A stretch of DNA of 34,410 bases from Alphaproteobacteria bacterium (lineage in GTDB: Bacteria; Pseudomonadota; Alphaproteobacteria; Reyranellales; Reyranellaceae): assembly GCA_010032545.1 (NCBI GenBank), contig RGPT01000015.1, forward strand, positions 1 through 34,410, given 5' to 3'. Numbering within the stretch: the stretch's first letter is position 1; each line of letters begins with the position of its first letter. This document shows positions 26,704 through 34,410 of this stretch, piece after piece. Made by a program: the position numbers and the translations under genes. Below the pieces are notes generated by a model. It searched no databases. It saw only the letters and a program-made list of their open reading frames with translations, and was not told the DNA's origin.

Positions 26704-27933
26704 CTAGCGGTTGCCGGCGACGACGCGCAGCTTCGGCGTCGCGGAAATGACCCCAAGCTGGCGGCCGATCCCGGTCATGATCTCGATCATGTGCTGGAGC
26801 TGTTCCGGCGTGTGGGCGGCGCAAACCGAGCAGCGCAGCAGCGAGACGCCGTTGGGCGTGGCCGGCGGCACGGCGACATTCACGTAGATTCCGGCGTCGA
26901 GCATGGCGCGCCAGAAACCGATGGCCAGCATGCGGTCGGGCAGATGCACGCCCACCACCGGACCGTGCTCGGGCCCGAGCTTGAAGCCCTGGGCGGCGAG
27001 GCCGTCATAGAGAGTGGCGACGTTGTCCCACAGCTGCTTGCGCAGCTCGGGCCGTGCTTTTACGACCCGCAGGGCTTGGCGGACCGAGGCCACGATCGAC
27101 GGCGGCAGCGAGGCGGTGAACATGTAGGAGCGCACCGTGACGCGCAGGATGTCGAAATCGGGATCGTTGGAGACGCAGTAGCCGCCGATGGCGCCCAAGG
27201 TCTTGGAGAAGGTGCCGACGATGAAGTGGCAGTCGTCCAGGACACCCGCCGACTCGCAGAGGCCGCGGCCGGTCTCGCCGAGCGCCCCCAGCGAATGGGC
27301 CTCGTCGACCAGCACATACGCGCCATACTTCTTGCAGACGTCGACGAACTCCCGCAGCGGCGCGCTGTCGCCCAGCATCGAATAGATGCCTTCCAGGACC
27401 ACCAGCCGATTGCCGGGCTTGTCGCCTAGGCGCCTCAGTCGCGACTCCAGGCTGGAAGGGTCGTTGTGCTTGAAACGCACGACTTCGGCCTGGGTCATCT
27501 TGCAGGCATCGTAGATTGAAGCGTGGCTGTCGGCATCGATCAGCAGATGGTCGCCTTGGCCGACGAGGGTCGAGATGATGCCCAGGTTGGCCTGATAACC
27601 GGTCGTGAAGACCATGCAGTGCTTCATGCCGTAGAAGGCGGCGATCTCCTCCTCGAGGAGGACGTGCTCGCTGTAACTGCCGTTGGCGATGCGCGAGCCG
27701 GTCGTGCCGGTGCCCTCGGCGCGGATCGCCTCGATGGCGGCTTCCATGCAGGACGGATCGAACGTCAGGCCGAAATAATTGTTGGTGCCGACCAGCAGGG
27801 TCTTGCGGCCGTTGATGATCGCCTCGGTCGGCGACAGCACCCGCTCCATGCGGATCTGGAAAGGGTCGGCTCCGGTGGTCCGGACGTCGCGGTATGCCTC
27901 GAGCAAGCCCGCGTGACGGTCGAACAGGCCCAT
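26704..27933 (-). CDS. spt: Serine palmitoyltransferase
   Basis: 409 residues from ATG 27933. It is an alpha-oxoamine synthase with H137 (DADSHASI) stacking on the cofactor, D210-E-A-H213 and the PLP lysine K244 in GTFSKTLGAIGG. The Spt-type features are TNNYFGLTFDP, GTGTTGSRIANGSY and the C-terminal PPATPNGVSLLRCSVCAAHT, matching bacterial serine palmitoyltransferases better than KBL or AONS. It condenses serine with a long-chain acyl thioester to 3-ketosphinganine, the first committed step of sphingolipid synthesis. It is soluble, as in other bacteria. It starts five bases after the stop of a dedicated ACP gene, in keeping with acyl-ACP as the acyl donor. Confidence 0.92.
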   Translation of the reverse strand: MGLFDRHAGLLEAYRDVRTTGADPFQIRMERVLSPTEAIINGRKTLLVGTNNYFGLTFDPSCMEAAIEAIRAEGTGTTGSRIANGSYSEHVLLEEEIAAFYGMKHCMVFTTGYQANLGIISTLVGQGDHLLIDADSHASIYDACKMTQAEVVRFKHNDPSSLESRLRRLGDKPGNRLVVLEGIYSMLGDSAPLREFVDVCKKYGAYVLVDEAHSLGALGETGRGLCESAGVLDDCHFIVGTFSKTLGAIGGYCVSNDPDFDILRVTVRSYMFTASLPPSIVASVRQALRVVKARPELRKQLWDNVATLYDGLAAQGFKLGPEHGPVVGVHLPDRMLAIGFWRAMLDAGIYVNVAVPPATPNGVSLLRCSVCAAHTPEQLQHMIEIMTGIGRQLGVISATPKLRVVAGNR

Positions 27934-27938
27934 GTTGG

Positions 27939-28280
27939 CTAGCGCTTGGCGCGCAGGTCCAGGATCGTGTCGGCGAGTTGGTCGACGGTATGGATTTCCG
28001 CCACGACGTTCATCGGGATCGACACGTCGAAGCTGTCCTCGAGCTCCATGACCATGTCCATGATCGCCAGCGAATCGATGGTCAGATCCTTGGCGATGAT
28101 GGTTTCACCGACAATCGGCCGCTCGCCGGCCTGATAAGGCGCCAGATGCCGGCAAATCTCACGGATCACGTCGACGCGTGACGTGAGGCGGGGCAATTCG
28201 AGGGTATTGGCGACGTCGTCGTTTTCGACGATCAGTTGTGCGGTGCGCAAGAGCGGCTCTCCGGTCCCGAGGTCAGACAT
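27939..28280 (-). CDS. acpR: Dedicated acyl carrier protein for sphingolipid synthesis
   Basis: 113 residues from ATG 28280; TTG 28322 in frame lies inside a palindromic promoter region and is unlikely to be the start. The phosphopantetheine serine is S70 in LTIDSLAIMDMVMELEDSF, followed by the usual acidic helix and VSIPMNVVAEIHTVDQLADTI. It is longer than housekeeping AcpP because of about 30 extra N-terminal residues. It should carry the fatty acyl chain from the ligase to serine palmitoyltransferase. The tight spacing to spt (5 bases) and the matching Caulobacter arrangement support this. The 67-base gap upstream is AT-rich and carries a likely promoter. Confidence 0.87.
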   Translation of the reverse strand: MSDLGTGEPLLRTAQLIVENDDVANTLELPRLTSRVDVIREICRHLAPYQAGERPIVGETIIAKDLTIDSLAIMDMVMELEDSFDVSIPMNVVAEIHTVDQLADTILDLRAKR

Positions 28281-28308
28281 TCCATCTTGTGACAGAAACC
28301 GGGATTCT

Positions 28309-28344
28309 TTGTGAAATAACAATTTGTTACGCTGTGTTTCACAA
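28309..28344 (-). promoter_or_regulatory. AT-rich nested palindrome and promoter before acpR-spt
   Basis: TTGTGAAA at 28309-28316 is mirrored exactly by TTTCACAA at 28337-28344, and between them TAACAA-T-TTGTTA (28317-28329) is a perfect palindrome. On the minus strand the same bases contain TTGTGA, 17 bases, then TGTTAT, a fair sigma-70 promoter (four of six in each box). Its start point would be about 30 bases before the acpR ATG. An operator overlapping an internal promoter is the simplest reading. The stretch is strikingly AT-rich among GC-rich genes. Confidence 0.55.
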
Positions 28345-28347
28345 CTT

Positions 28348-29274
28348 CTAGAGCCATCCCTGCCGACGATACCATATGACGGTGTCGCGGAATCCCGAAT
28401 TCAAGTCGTACCGGGGCCGAAACCCGATCGCTGCCGCCAGGCGCCGGTCGTGAACGGTCCAGTCGGCGTGGAAAATCTCCCTGACCTTGGCACGGGTCAG
28501 GATCTGCGTCGCCCCGCCCAAGGCTTGCCGCAGGCTATTGGCCCAGCCAACCGCTTCCATGGCGATGCGCGGAACCGGCAACGAGATGATGCTGCGCCCG
28601 AGCGCCGCCCCCGCCGCAGCCGCCATGTCGCCATGGCCGTATCCGCCTTCCCGGCCGTCATCGATCTCATAGACAGAGTCGGGCGGCGGACGCTCGACGG
28701 CCGCGGCCAGGACCTCGGCGAGGTCTTCGACGTGGATCAGCGCCACGCAGGCACCGTTCAGCCAGGGTCGCGGTGCCAGCCCGCAGACCGCTGTGCGGAA
28801 GTAAGCGAGCGTCTCGCGGTCGCCCGGCCCATAGACCGCAGGGGCCCGGACCGCGAGCCACGGGCCCGCACGCCCCGCCACCACCCGCTCGGCCTCCCTC
28901 TTGCTCTCGGCGTAGGCCGAAAGCTGGGGCTCCCGGGCTGCCAGAGACGACAACAAGACGAAACGTGCCTGGGGGGCGAGCGCTGACAGCCGCGCCGTGC
29001 CCAGTGCGTTGACCGTCCTGAAATCAGCCGCCGAACGCGCCTTGATGAGGCCGGCGGCGTGGATCACCACGTCGGCGCCCGTGACCAGACGTCCAAGCGC
29101 GCTCTCGTCGGCCAGATCGCCCTGCACGATCTCGGCTTCAACGCCGGGCAACGAGGGCAGCGGCGACCAGCGCCGAACCAGCAGACGTAGCTTCAGGCCG
29201 CGGCGGGCCAACGCAGAGACGAGGTGCAGCCCAACGAACCCGGTGGCGCCGGTGACCGCGACCAGCCTGTTCAC
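28348..29274 (-). CDS. cerR: NAD(P)-dependent ceramide reductase (epimerase-like)
   Basis: 308 residues. It is an extended SDR with the NAD loop T8-G-A-T-G-F-V-G15, the acidic VQGDLAD segment, Ser at 110 in VLLSSLAA and the catalytic Y121-x-x-x-K125 (YAESK). The C-terminal half (WLNGACVALIHVEDLAEVL, FHADWTVHDRRLAAAIGFRPRYDLNSGFRDTVIWYRRQGWL) is the substrate domain of NDP-sugar-epimerase-like proteins. Its place between the acyl-ACP ligase and the ACP/Spt genes identifies it as the counterpart of Caulobacter CerR. CerR reduces the 3-keto group of the ceramide precursor after N-acylation. It starts 10 bases after the ligase stop. The role is inferred from context; the family is certain. Confidence 0.82.
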   Translation of the reverse strand: MNRLVAVTGATGFVGLHLVSALARRGLKLRLLVRRWSPLPSLPGVEAEIVQGDLADESALGRLVTGADVVIHAAGLIKARSAADFRTVNALGTARLSALAPQARFVLLSSLAAREPQLSAYAESKREAERVVAGRAGPWLAVRAPAVYGPGDRETLAYFRTAVCGLAPRPWLNGACVALIHVEDLAEVLAAAVERPPPDSVYEIDDGREGGYGHGDMAAAAGAALGRSIISLPVPRIAMEAVGWANSLRQALGGATQILTRAKVREIFHADWTVHDRRLAAAIGFRPRYDLNSGFRDTVIWYRRQGWL

Positions 29275-29284
29275 CTGGATCGCC

Positions 29285-31042
<1,758 letters not shown>

Positions 31043-31110
31043 CGGGCAGGCGGTCTCCTAGCAGAGGGGTCTGGATCCCTCAAGGCGCGCACCAGCGCCG
31101 CTGGCCGACG

Positions 31111-31139
31111 TTGACACACCCGTACCTCAGTAAGATAGT
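31111..31139 (+). promoter_or_regulatory. Predicted sigma-70 promoter of argD
   Basis: TTGACA at 31111-31116 is a perfect -35 box. Seventeen bases later GATAGT (31134-31139) matches four of six -10 positions. Transcription would start near 31146, about 47 bases before the argD GTG, exactly at the base of a hairpin. Confidence 0.6.
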
Positions 31140-31145
31140 ACCTAA

Positions 31146-31164
31146 CCCCCGCCAAAAGCGGGGG
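31146..31164 (+). promoter_or_regulatory. 5'-end hairpin of the argD message
   Basis: CCCCCGC pairs with GCGGGGG around CAAAA, followed by AATTTTACTT. It looks like an intrinsic terminator, but the predicted start point is at its own first base. It is therefore more likely a 5' stem that stabilises the message. If an earlier promoter exists it could act as an attenuator. Confidence 0.4.
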
Positions 31165-31192
31165 AATTTTACTTCTGAAGGAGGGTCTAGCT

Positions 31193-32380
31193 GTGATTAC
31201 GGCTGTTATGCCGACGTACGGTCGCAAGGACGTCGTGTTCGAACGCGGAGAGGGTTCCTATCTCTACGCGGCGGACGGCCGACGTTATGTCGACTTTACC
31301 TCCGGCATCGCCGTGAACGCGCTGGGCCACTGCCACCCCCATCTGGTCAAGGCTCTGGCCGAGCAGGGCGCCAAGCTCTGGCACACCTCGAACCTGTTCC
31401 GCATCGGCAACGGCGAGAGGCTGGCCAAGCGGCTGGTCGAGAACTCGTTCGCCGATACCATGTTCTTCTGCAACTCGGGCGCCGAGGCGATCGAGGGCGG
31501 CATCAAGCTGATCCGCAAGTACCAGTACATGAACGGCCAGCCCAAGCGGTACAAGCTGATCTGCTTCCAGGCGGCGTTCCACGGCCGCCTGCTGAACGCG
31601 CTGTCGGCCACCGGCAACGAAAAGTACCTCGAGGGCTTCGGCCCGCCGGCGCCCGGCTACCTGCACGCACCGCTCAACAACACCAACGTCGTGCGCGACA
31701 TGGTCGACGACGAGACCGCCGGCATCCTGGTCGAGCCGATCCAGGGCGAGGGCGGCATCCGCGGGACCACGGTGCAGTTCCTGAAGGACCTGCGCGCGAT
31801 CTGCGACGAATTCGGCCTGCTGCTGTTCTACGACGAGATCCACACGGGTTTCGGCCGTACCGGCAAGATGTGGGGCTACGATTGGTCGGGCGTGAAGCCC
31901 GATGTCGCCGCGATCGCCAAGGGCATGGGCGGTGGCTTCCCGATCGGCGCCTTCATGGCGACCGAAAAGGCGGCGGTCGGCATGGTCCCGGGCACGCACG
32001 GCTCGACCTATGGCGGCAATCCGCTGGCCACGGGCGTGGCCAATGCGGTGCTCGACGTGCTGCTGGCGCCTGGCTTTATCGACGGCGTGCGCGAGCGCGG
32101 CGAGTATCTCAAGGGCGAGCTCGAGAAGCTGTGCAAGAAGCACCCCACGGTCTTCGTCGAGCAGCGTGGCATGGGCTTCCTCCAGGGCCTGCAATGCGCC
32201 CCGGCCGTGCCCGCCGGCGACATGGTGAACAAGCTTCAGTCGCTTGGCATGCTGGTGCCGCCAGCCGGCGAGAACGTCATCCGCATCTTCCCCGCGCTGG
32301 TCGCCGACAAGGCGATCCTCGACGAGGGCGTGGCCATCCTCGAACAGGCTGCGGTCGCGTTCGAAGCCGCCGCCAAGTGA
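31193..32380 (+). CDS. argD: Acetylornithine aminotransferase
   Basis: 395 residues from GTG 31193, chosen because GAAGGAGGG ends 7 bases before it; the first ATG (31208) is too far from that site. It is a class III aminotransferase with VDFTSGIAVNALGHCHPH, FFCNSGAEAIEGGIKLIRKY, the cofactor Asp in FYDEIHTGFGRTG and the PLP lysine K243 in AIAKGMGGGFPIGAF. It makes N-acetylornithine from N-acetylglutamate semialdehyde in arginine synthesis, in the cytoplasm. The D-E-I-H-T-G loop has His where most ArgD proteins have Gln. It is followed six bases later by argF, the usual alphaproteobacterial order. Confidence 0.93.
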   Translation: MITAVMPTYGRKDVVFERGEGSYLYAADGRRYVDFTSGIAVNALGHCHPHLVKALAEQGAKLWHTSNLFRIGNGERLAKRLVENSFADTMFFCNSGAEAIEGGIKLIRKYQYMNGQPKRYKLICFQAAFHGRLLNALSATGNEKYLEGFGPPAPGYLHAPLNNTNVVRDMVDDETAGILVEPIQGEGGIRGTTVQFLKDLRAICDEFGLLLFYDEIHTGFGRTGKMWGYDWSGVKPDVAAIAKGMGGGFPIGAFMATEKAAVGMVPGTHGSTYGGNPLATGVANAVLDVLLAPGFIDGVRERGEYLKGELEKLCKKHPTVFVEQRGMGFLQGLQCAPAVPAGDMVNKLQSLGMLVPPAGENVIRIFPALVADKAILDEGVAILEQAAVAFEAAAK

Positions 32381-32386
32381 CGACAC

Positions 32387-33313
32387 ATGTCGACACCCAA
32401 ACACTTCCTCGACCTGGACCAGGTCGACCCTAAGACGCTTCGCCAGATCCTCGACCAGGGGAAGGCGATGAAGAAATCGCGCGCCAACGGGGGGCACGAC
32501 AAGCCCCTCGCCGGCAAGACGCTGGCGATGATCTTCGAGAAACCGTCGACCCGCACGCGTGTCTCGTTCGAGGTCGGCATGCGCGAGCTGGGTGGCGAGA
32601 CGATCATGCTCGGCCGCGGCGATACCCAGCTCGGCCGCGGCGAGACCATCGCCGACACCGCGCGCGTGCTCAGCCGCTACGTCGACATCATCATGATGCG
32701 CACCACCGTCGAGGAGAAACTCCTCGAGATGGCCAAGTATGCGACCGTGCCGGTGATCAACGGCCTCACCGACAGGACACATCCCTGCCAGCTGATGGCC
32801 GACGTGATGACCTACGAAGAACATCGCGGCTCCATCAAGGGCAAGTCGGTCGCGTGGTCGGGCGACGGCAACAACATGGCGACGTCGTGGATCCATGCCG
32901 CCGTACAGTTCGACTTCGAGCTGCGCATCGCCTGCCCGCCCGAGCTCGTGCCGCCGGCCGACGTCGTGCAGTGGGCGGAGAAGTCGAAGGGCCGCATCCG
33001 GATCGGCCACGACCCGGCGAAGCTGGTGAGCGGCGCCGACTGCGTCGTCACCGACACCTGGGTGTCGATGGGCGACGAGGATCCGCAGAGCCCGAGCGCC
33101 GCGCGACGACACAACCTGCTGCGCGGCTACCAGGTCGACAAGCACCTGATGAAGCAGGCCAAGAAGGACGCCATCTTCATGCATTGCCTGCCGGCGCACC
33201 GCGGCGAGGAAGTGACCGCCGACGTGATCGACGGGCCGCAGTCGGTGGTGTTCGACGAAGCGGAGAATCGCTTGCACGCGCAGAAGAGCATCCTGGCCTG
33301 GTGCCTCTCGTGA
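32387..33313 (+). CDS. argF: Ornithine carbamoyltransferase
   Basis: 308 residues. The carbamoyl-phosphate motif S54-T-R-T-R58 lies in [13 protein letters not shown]. The H132-P-C-Q135 motif lies in [12 protein letters not shown], and the ornithine-side H266-C-L-P269 in [13 protein letters not shown]. It converts ornithine and carbamoyl phosphate to citrulline (EC 2.1.3.3). The gene lies between argD (six bases upstream) and hslO, whose GTG start overlaps the argF stop in GTGA, so the three are one transcript. It draws on the same ornithine pool as the decarboxylase in this window. Confidence 0.95.
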   Translation: MSTPKHFLDLDQVDPKTLRQILDQGKAMKKSRANGGHDKPLAGKTLAMIFEKPSTRTRVSFEVGMRELGGETIMLGRGDTQLGRGETIADTARVLSRYVDIIMMRTTVEEKLLEMAKYATVPVINGLTDRTHPCQLMADVMTYEEHRGSIKGKSVAWSGDGNNMATSWIHAAVQFDFELRIACPPELVPPADVVQWAEKSKGRIRIGHDPAKLVSGADCVVTDTWVSMGDEDPQSPSAARRHNLLRGYQVDKHLMKQAKKDAIFMHCLPAHRGEEVTADVIDGPQSVVFDEAENRLHAQKSILAWCLS

Positions 33314-34098
33314 CGGCATCGTCGGGAGGCAAACCTTCCGACGACGCCAAGGACCAGGACTGGGACCACGTCCTGCCCTTCCAGCTCGACGCACTGGGCG
33401 TCCGCGGCCGCCTCGTACGGCTGGGGCCTGCGCTCGACGCCATCATCGAACGCCACGGCTATCCGCTCGCCGTGGCGCGACCGCTGGCCGAGGCGATGAC
33501 GCTCTGCGCGGCGCTGGCGACCTCACTGAAGTATGACGGCATTTTCACGCTGCAGATCAGCGGCGACGGCCCGATCCGGCTGCTCATCGCCGACCTAACG
33601 AGCGATGGTGCGCTGCGCGGCTATGCCCAGTTCGATTCCTGGAAGCTCGCGGTGGCGCTGGGTACCGGCAACCACGATGCGCCCGACGGCTACGTGCCCA
33701 AGCTGTTCGGCCAGGGCCGCCTCGCCTTCACCGTCGACCAGGGCCAGCACAGCGAGCGTTACCAGGGCGTGGTGCCGCTCGAGGGGCCCACGCTCGCCGA
33801 CTGCGCCCACATGTACTTCCGCCAATCCGAGCAGCTGCCGACCGGCATAAAGATCACCGCCCGCCGCGACGAGAACGGCGAGGTCGGACACTGGCGCGCC
33901 TCGGCCCTGATGGTCCAGCAGATGCCCGAGTTCGACGCCGGCCGGGTCGATGCCGACCCCGAGCAGCGCGAGGACGACTGGCGCAAGGCTGTCATCCTGA
34001 TGGCCTCGGCGACCGAGAAGGAGATGCTCGACCCGGCGCTCCCCGGCCCGAAGCTGCTGTTCCGCCTTTTCCATGCCGAAGGCGCCCGCCTTTTCGAG
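33310..34098 (+). CDS. hslO: Hsp33 redox chaperone, truncated (zinc domain missing)
   Basis: GTG 33310 overlaps the argF stop. The N-terminal Hsp33 domain is well conserved: [62 protein letters not shown] and [33 protein letters not shown], up to [16 protein letters not shown] near residue 263. At that point a normal Hsp33 enters its redox-switch domain with C-x-C and C-x-x-C. Here the frame stays open to the window end but encodes unrelated sequence with a single Cys, antisense to a rhodanese gene. The zinc domain is therefore absent and the gene is broken at about 34060-34098. Given the family's dependence on those cysteines, the product would not be redox-regulated. The break looks like a join of two different DNAs. 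Confidence 0.82.
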
Positions 34099-34410
34099 CG
34101 CCGGGAAGCCGGGCTTCAGGGCGCGGACATCGTAGCCACGCTTGGCGAGGATGTCGGCGGCTTCCTTGCACCGCCCCCCTGCCTGGCAGTGGACATAGAC
34201 GATCTTTTCCTTGGGGAGCGTCTTCGTGAGCTGATCGGCGGGAATCCCCTTCTCGAGTTGGCTCAAGGGGAGGAGTTTCGCGCCGACGACGTGCCCCTCG
34301 ACCCACTCCTCCTCCTCGCGGACGTCGACGAGGACCGCCTTGCCGGCGGCCGTCGCCTGCTTGACCATGTCGAGCGAATCCTTCGTGTGGTCGGCGGCTT
34401 GGGTCTCCGC
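34060..34410 (-). CDS. Rhodanese-like domain protein, partial at both ends
   Basis: The frame is open from the window edge; the first ATG inside is at 34368, but AETQAADHTKDSLD before it reads like mature protein after a signal peptide. The rhodanese fold is clear: AVLVDVREEEEWVEGHVVGAKLLPLSQL, the active loop C61-Q-A-G-G-R (numbered from ATG 34368), then [25 protein letters not shown]. The natural end should be near GMEKAE (about 34060). No stop is present and the frame runs on, antisense to hslO, to 33595. Codon choice (CTC, GGG, TTG, ATT) and the HTKDSLD/PLSQLEKG style resemble planctomycete rhodaneses more than the rest of this window. It is probably foreign DNA joined to hslO. Confidence 0.72.

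Noticed and set aside
31146-31170. Rho-independent terminator in front of argD
   Set aside because: The stem and short T-run look right, but the best promoter starts transcription at the stem itself, leaving nothing upstream to terminate. Kept only as a leader hairpin.
33595-34059. Continuation of the rhodanese frame antisense to hslO
   Set aside because: After GMEKAE the residues match no protein family, and the opposite strand is well-conserved Hsp33. The extension only reflects the missing stop at the join.

Overview
The window is GC-rich (coding third positions strongly G/C) and reads as the chromosome of an alphaproteobacterium, possibly of the Rhodospirillales/Reyranella type. The evidence is the argD-argF-hslO order, an ornithine decarboxylase next to homospermidine synthase, ugp-type transport genes, and a Caulobacter-type ceramide gene set. 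No rRNA, tRNA, CRISPR array, insertion sequence or phage gene was recognised. The left edge cuts a gene. The last ~340 bases look like a foreign join.

Layout. 1-5141: a secreted DUF3500 protein (cut), a DUF4239 membrane protein, a patatin-like lipase, a convergent BASS-family transporter and a Tat-exported HAD phosphatase-like protein. 5152-8848: a LysR regulator divergent from an exported sulfatase, followed by its formylglycine-generating enzyme. 8850-11760: an endonuclease/exonuclease/phosphatase-fold protein and a fatty acid hydroxylase/sterol desaturase (minus strand), divergent from a membrane-anchored SGNH hydrolase. 11764-16776: a glycerophosphodiester/glycerol-3-phosphate uptake operon (glycerophosphodiesterase, ugpB, ugpA, ugpE, ugpC). 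16829-19252: an SDR gene with an internal deletion, a UIT3/NhaD-like antiporter and a convergent DoxX protein. 19253-20242: a lower-coding stretch with two small candidate genes. 20243-23125: homospermidine synthase and ornithine decarboxylase, the latter behind a long structured leader with a well-initiated 39-codon upstream ORF. 23336-31042: a seven-gene minus-strand cluster holding all five core functions of bacterial ceramide synthesis (acyl-ACP ligase, reductase, ACP, serine palmitoyltransferase, GNAT-type ceramide synthase) plus a metallophosphoesterase and an MFS transporter. 31193-34098: argD, argF and the start of hslO on the plus strand. 34060-34410: a rhodanese fragment on the minus strand that runs directly into hslO.

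How the genes work together. The ligase would charge the dedicated ACP with a fatty acid. Spt would condense acyl-ACP with serine, the ceramide synthase would N-acylate the product, and the reductase would reduce the 3-keto group. The metallophosphoesterase and MFS protein are unexplained partners. Ornithine decarboxylase makes putrescine and homospermidine synthase converts it to homospermidine; ArgF draws on the same ornithine pool. The Ugp system imports phosphodiesters that the cytoplasmic diesterase would cleave.

The most interesting items are the ceramide cluster with its extra genes, an AT-rich nested palindrome and promoter inside that cluster, and the ODC leader with its upstream ORF. 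Two structural anomalies, the SDR deletion and the hslO/rhodanese join, may be biological or assembly faults.
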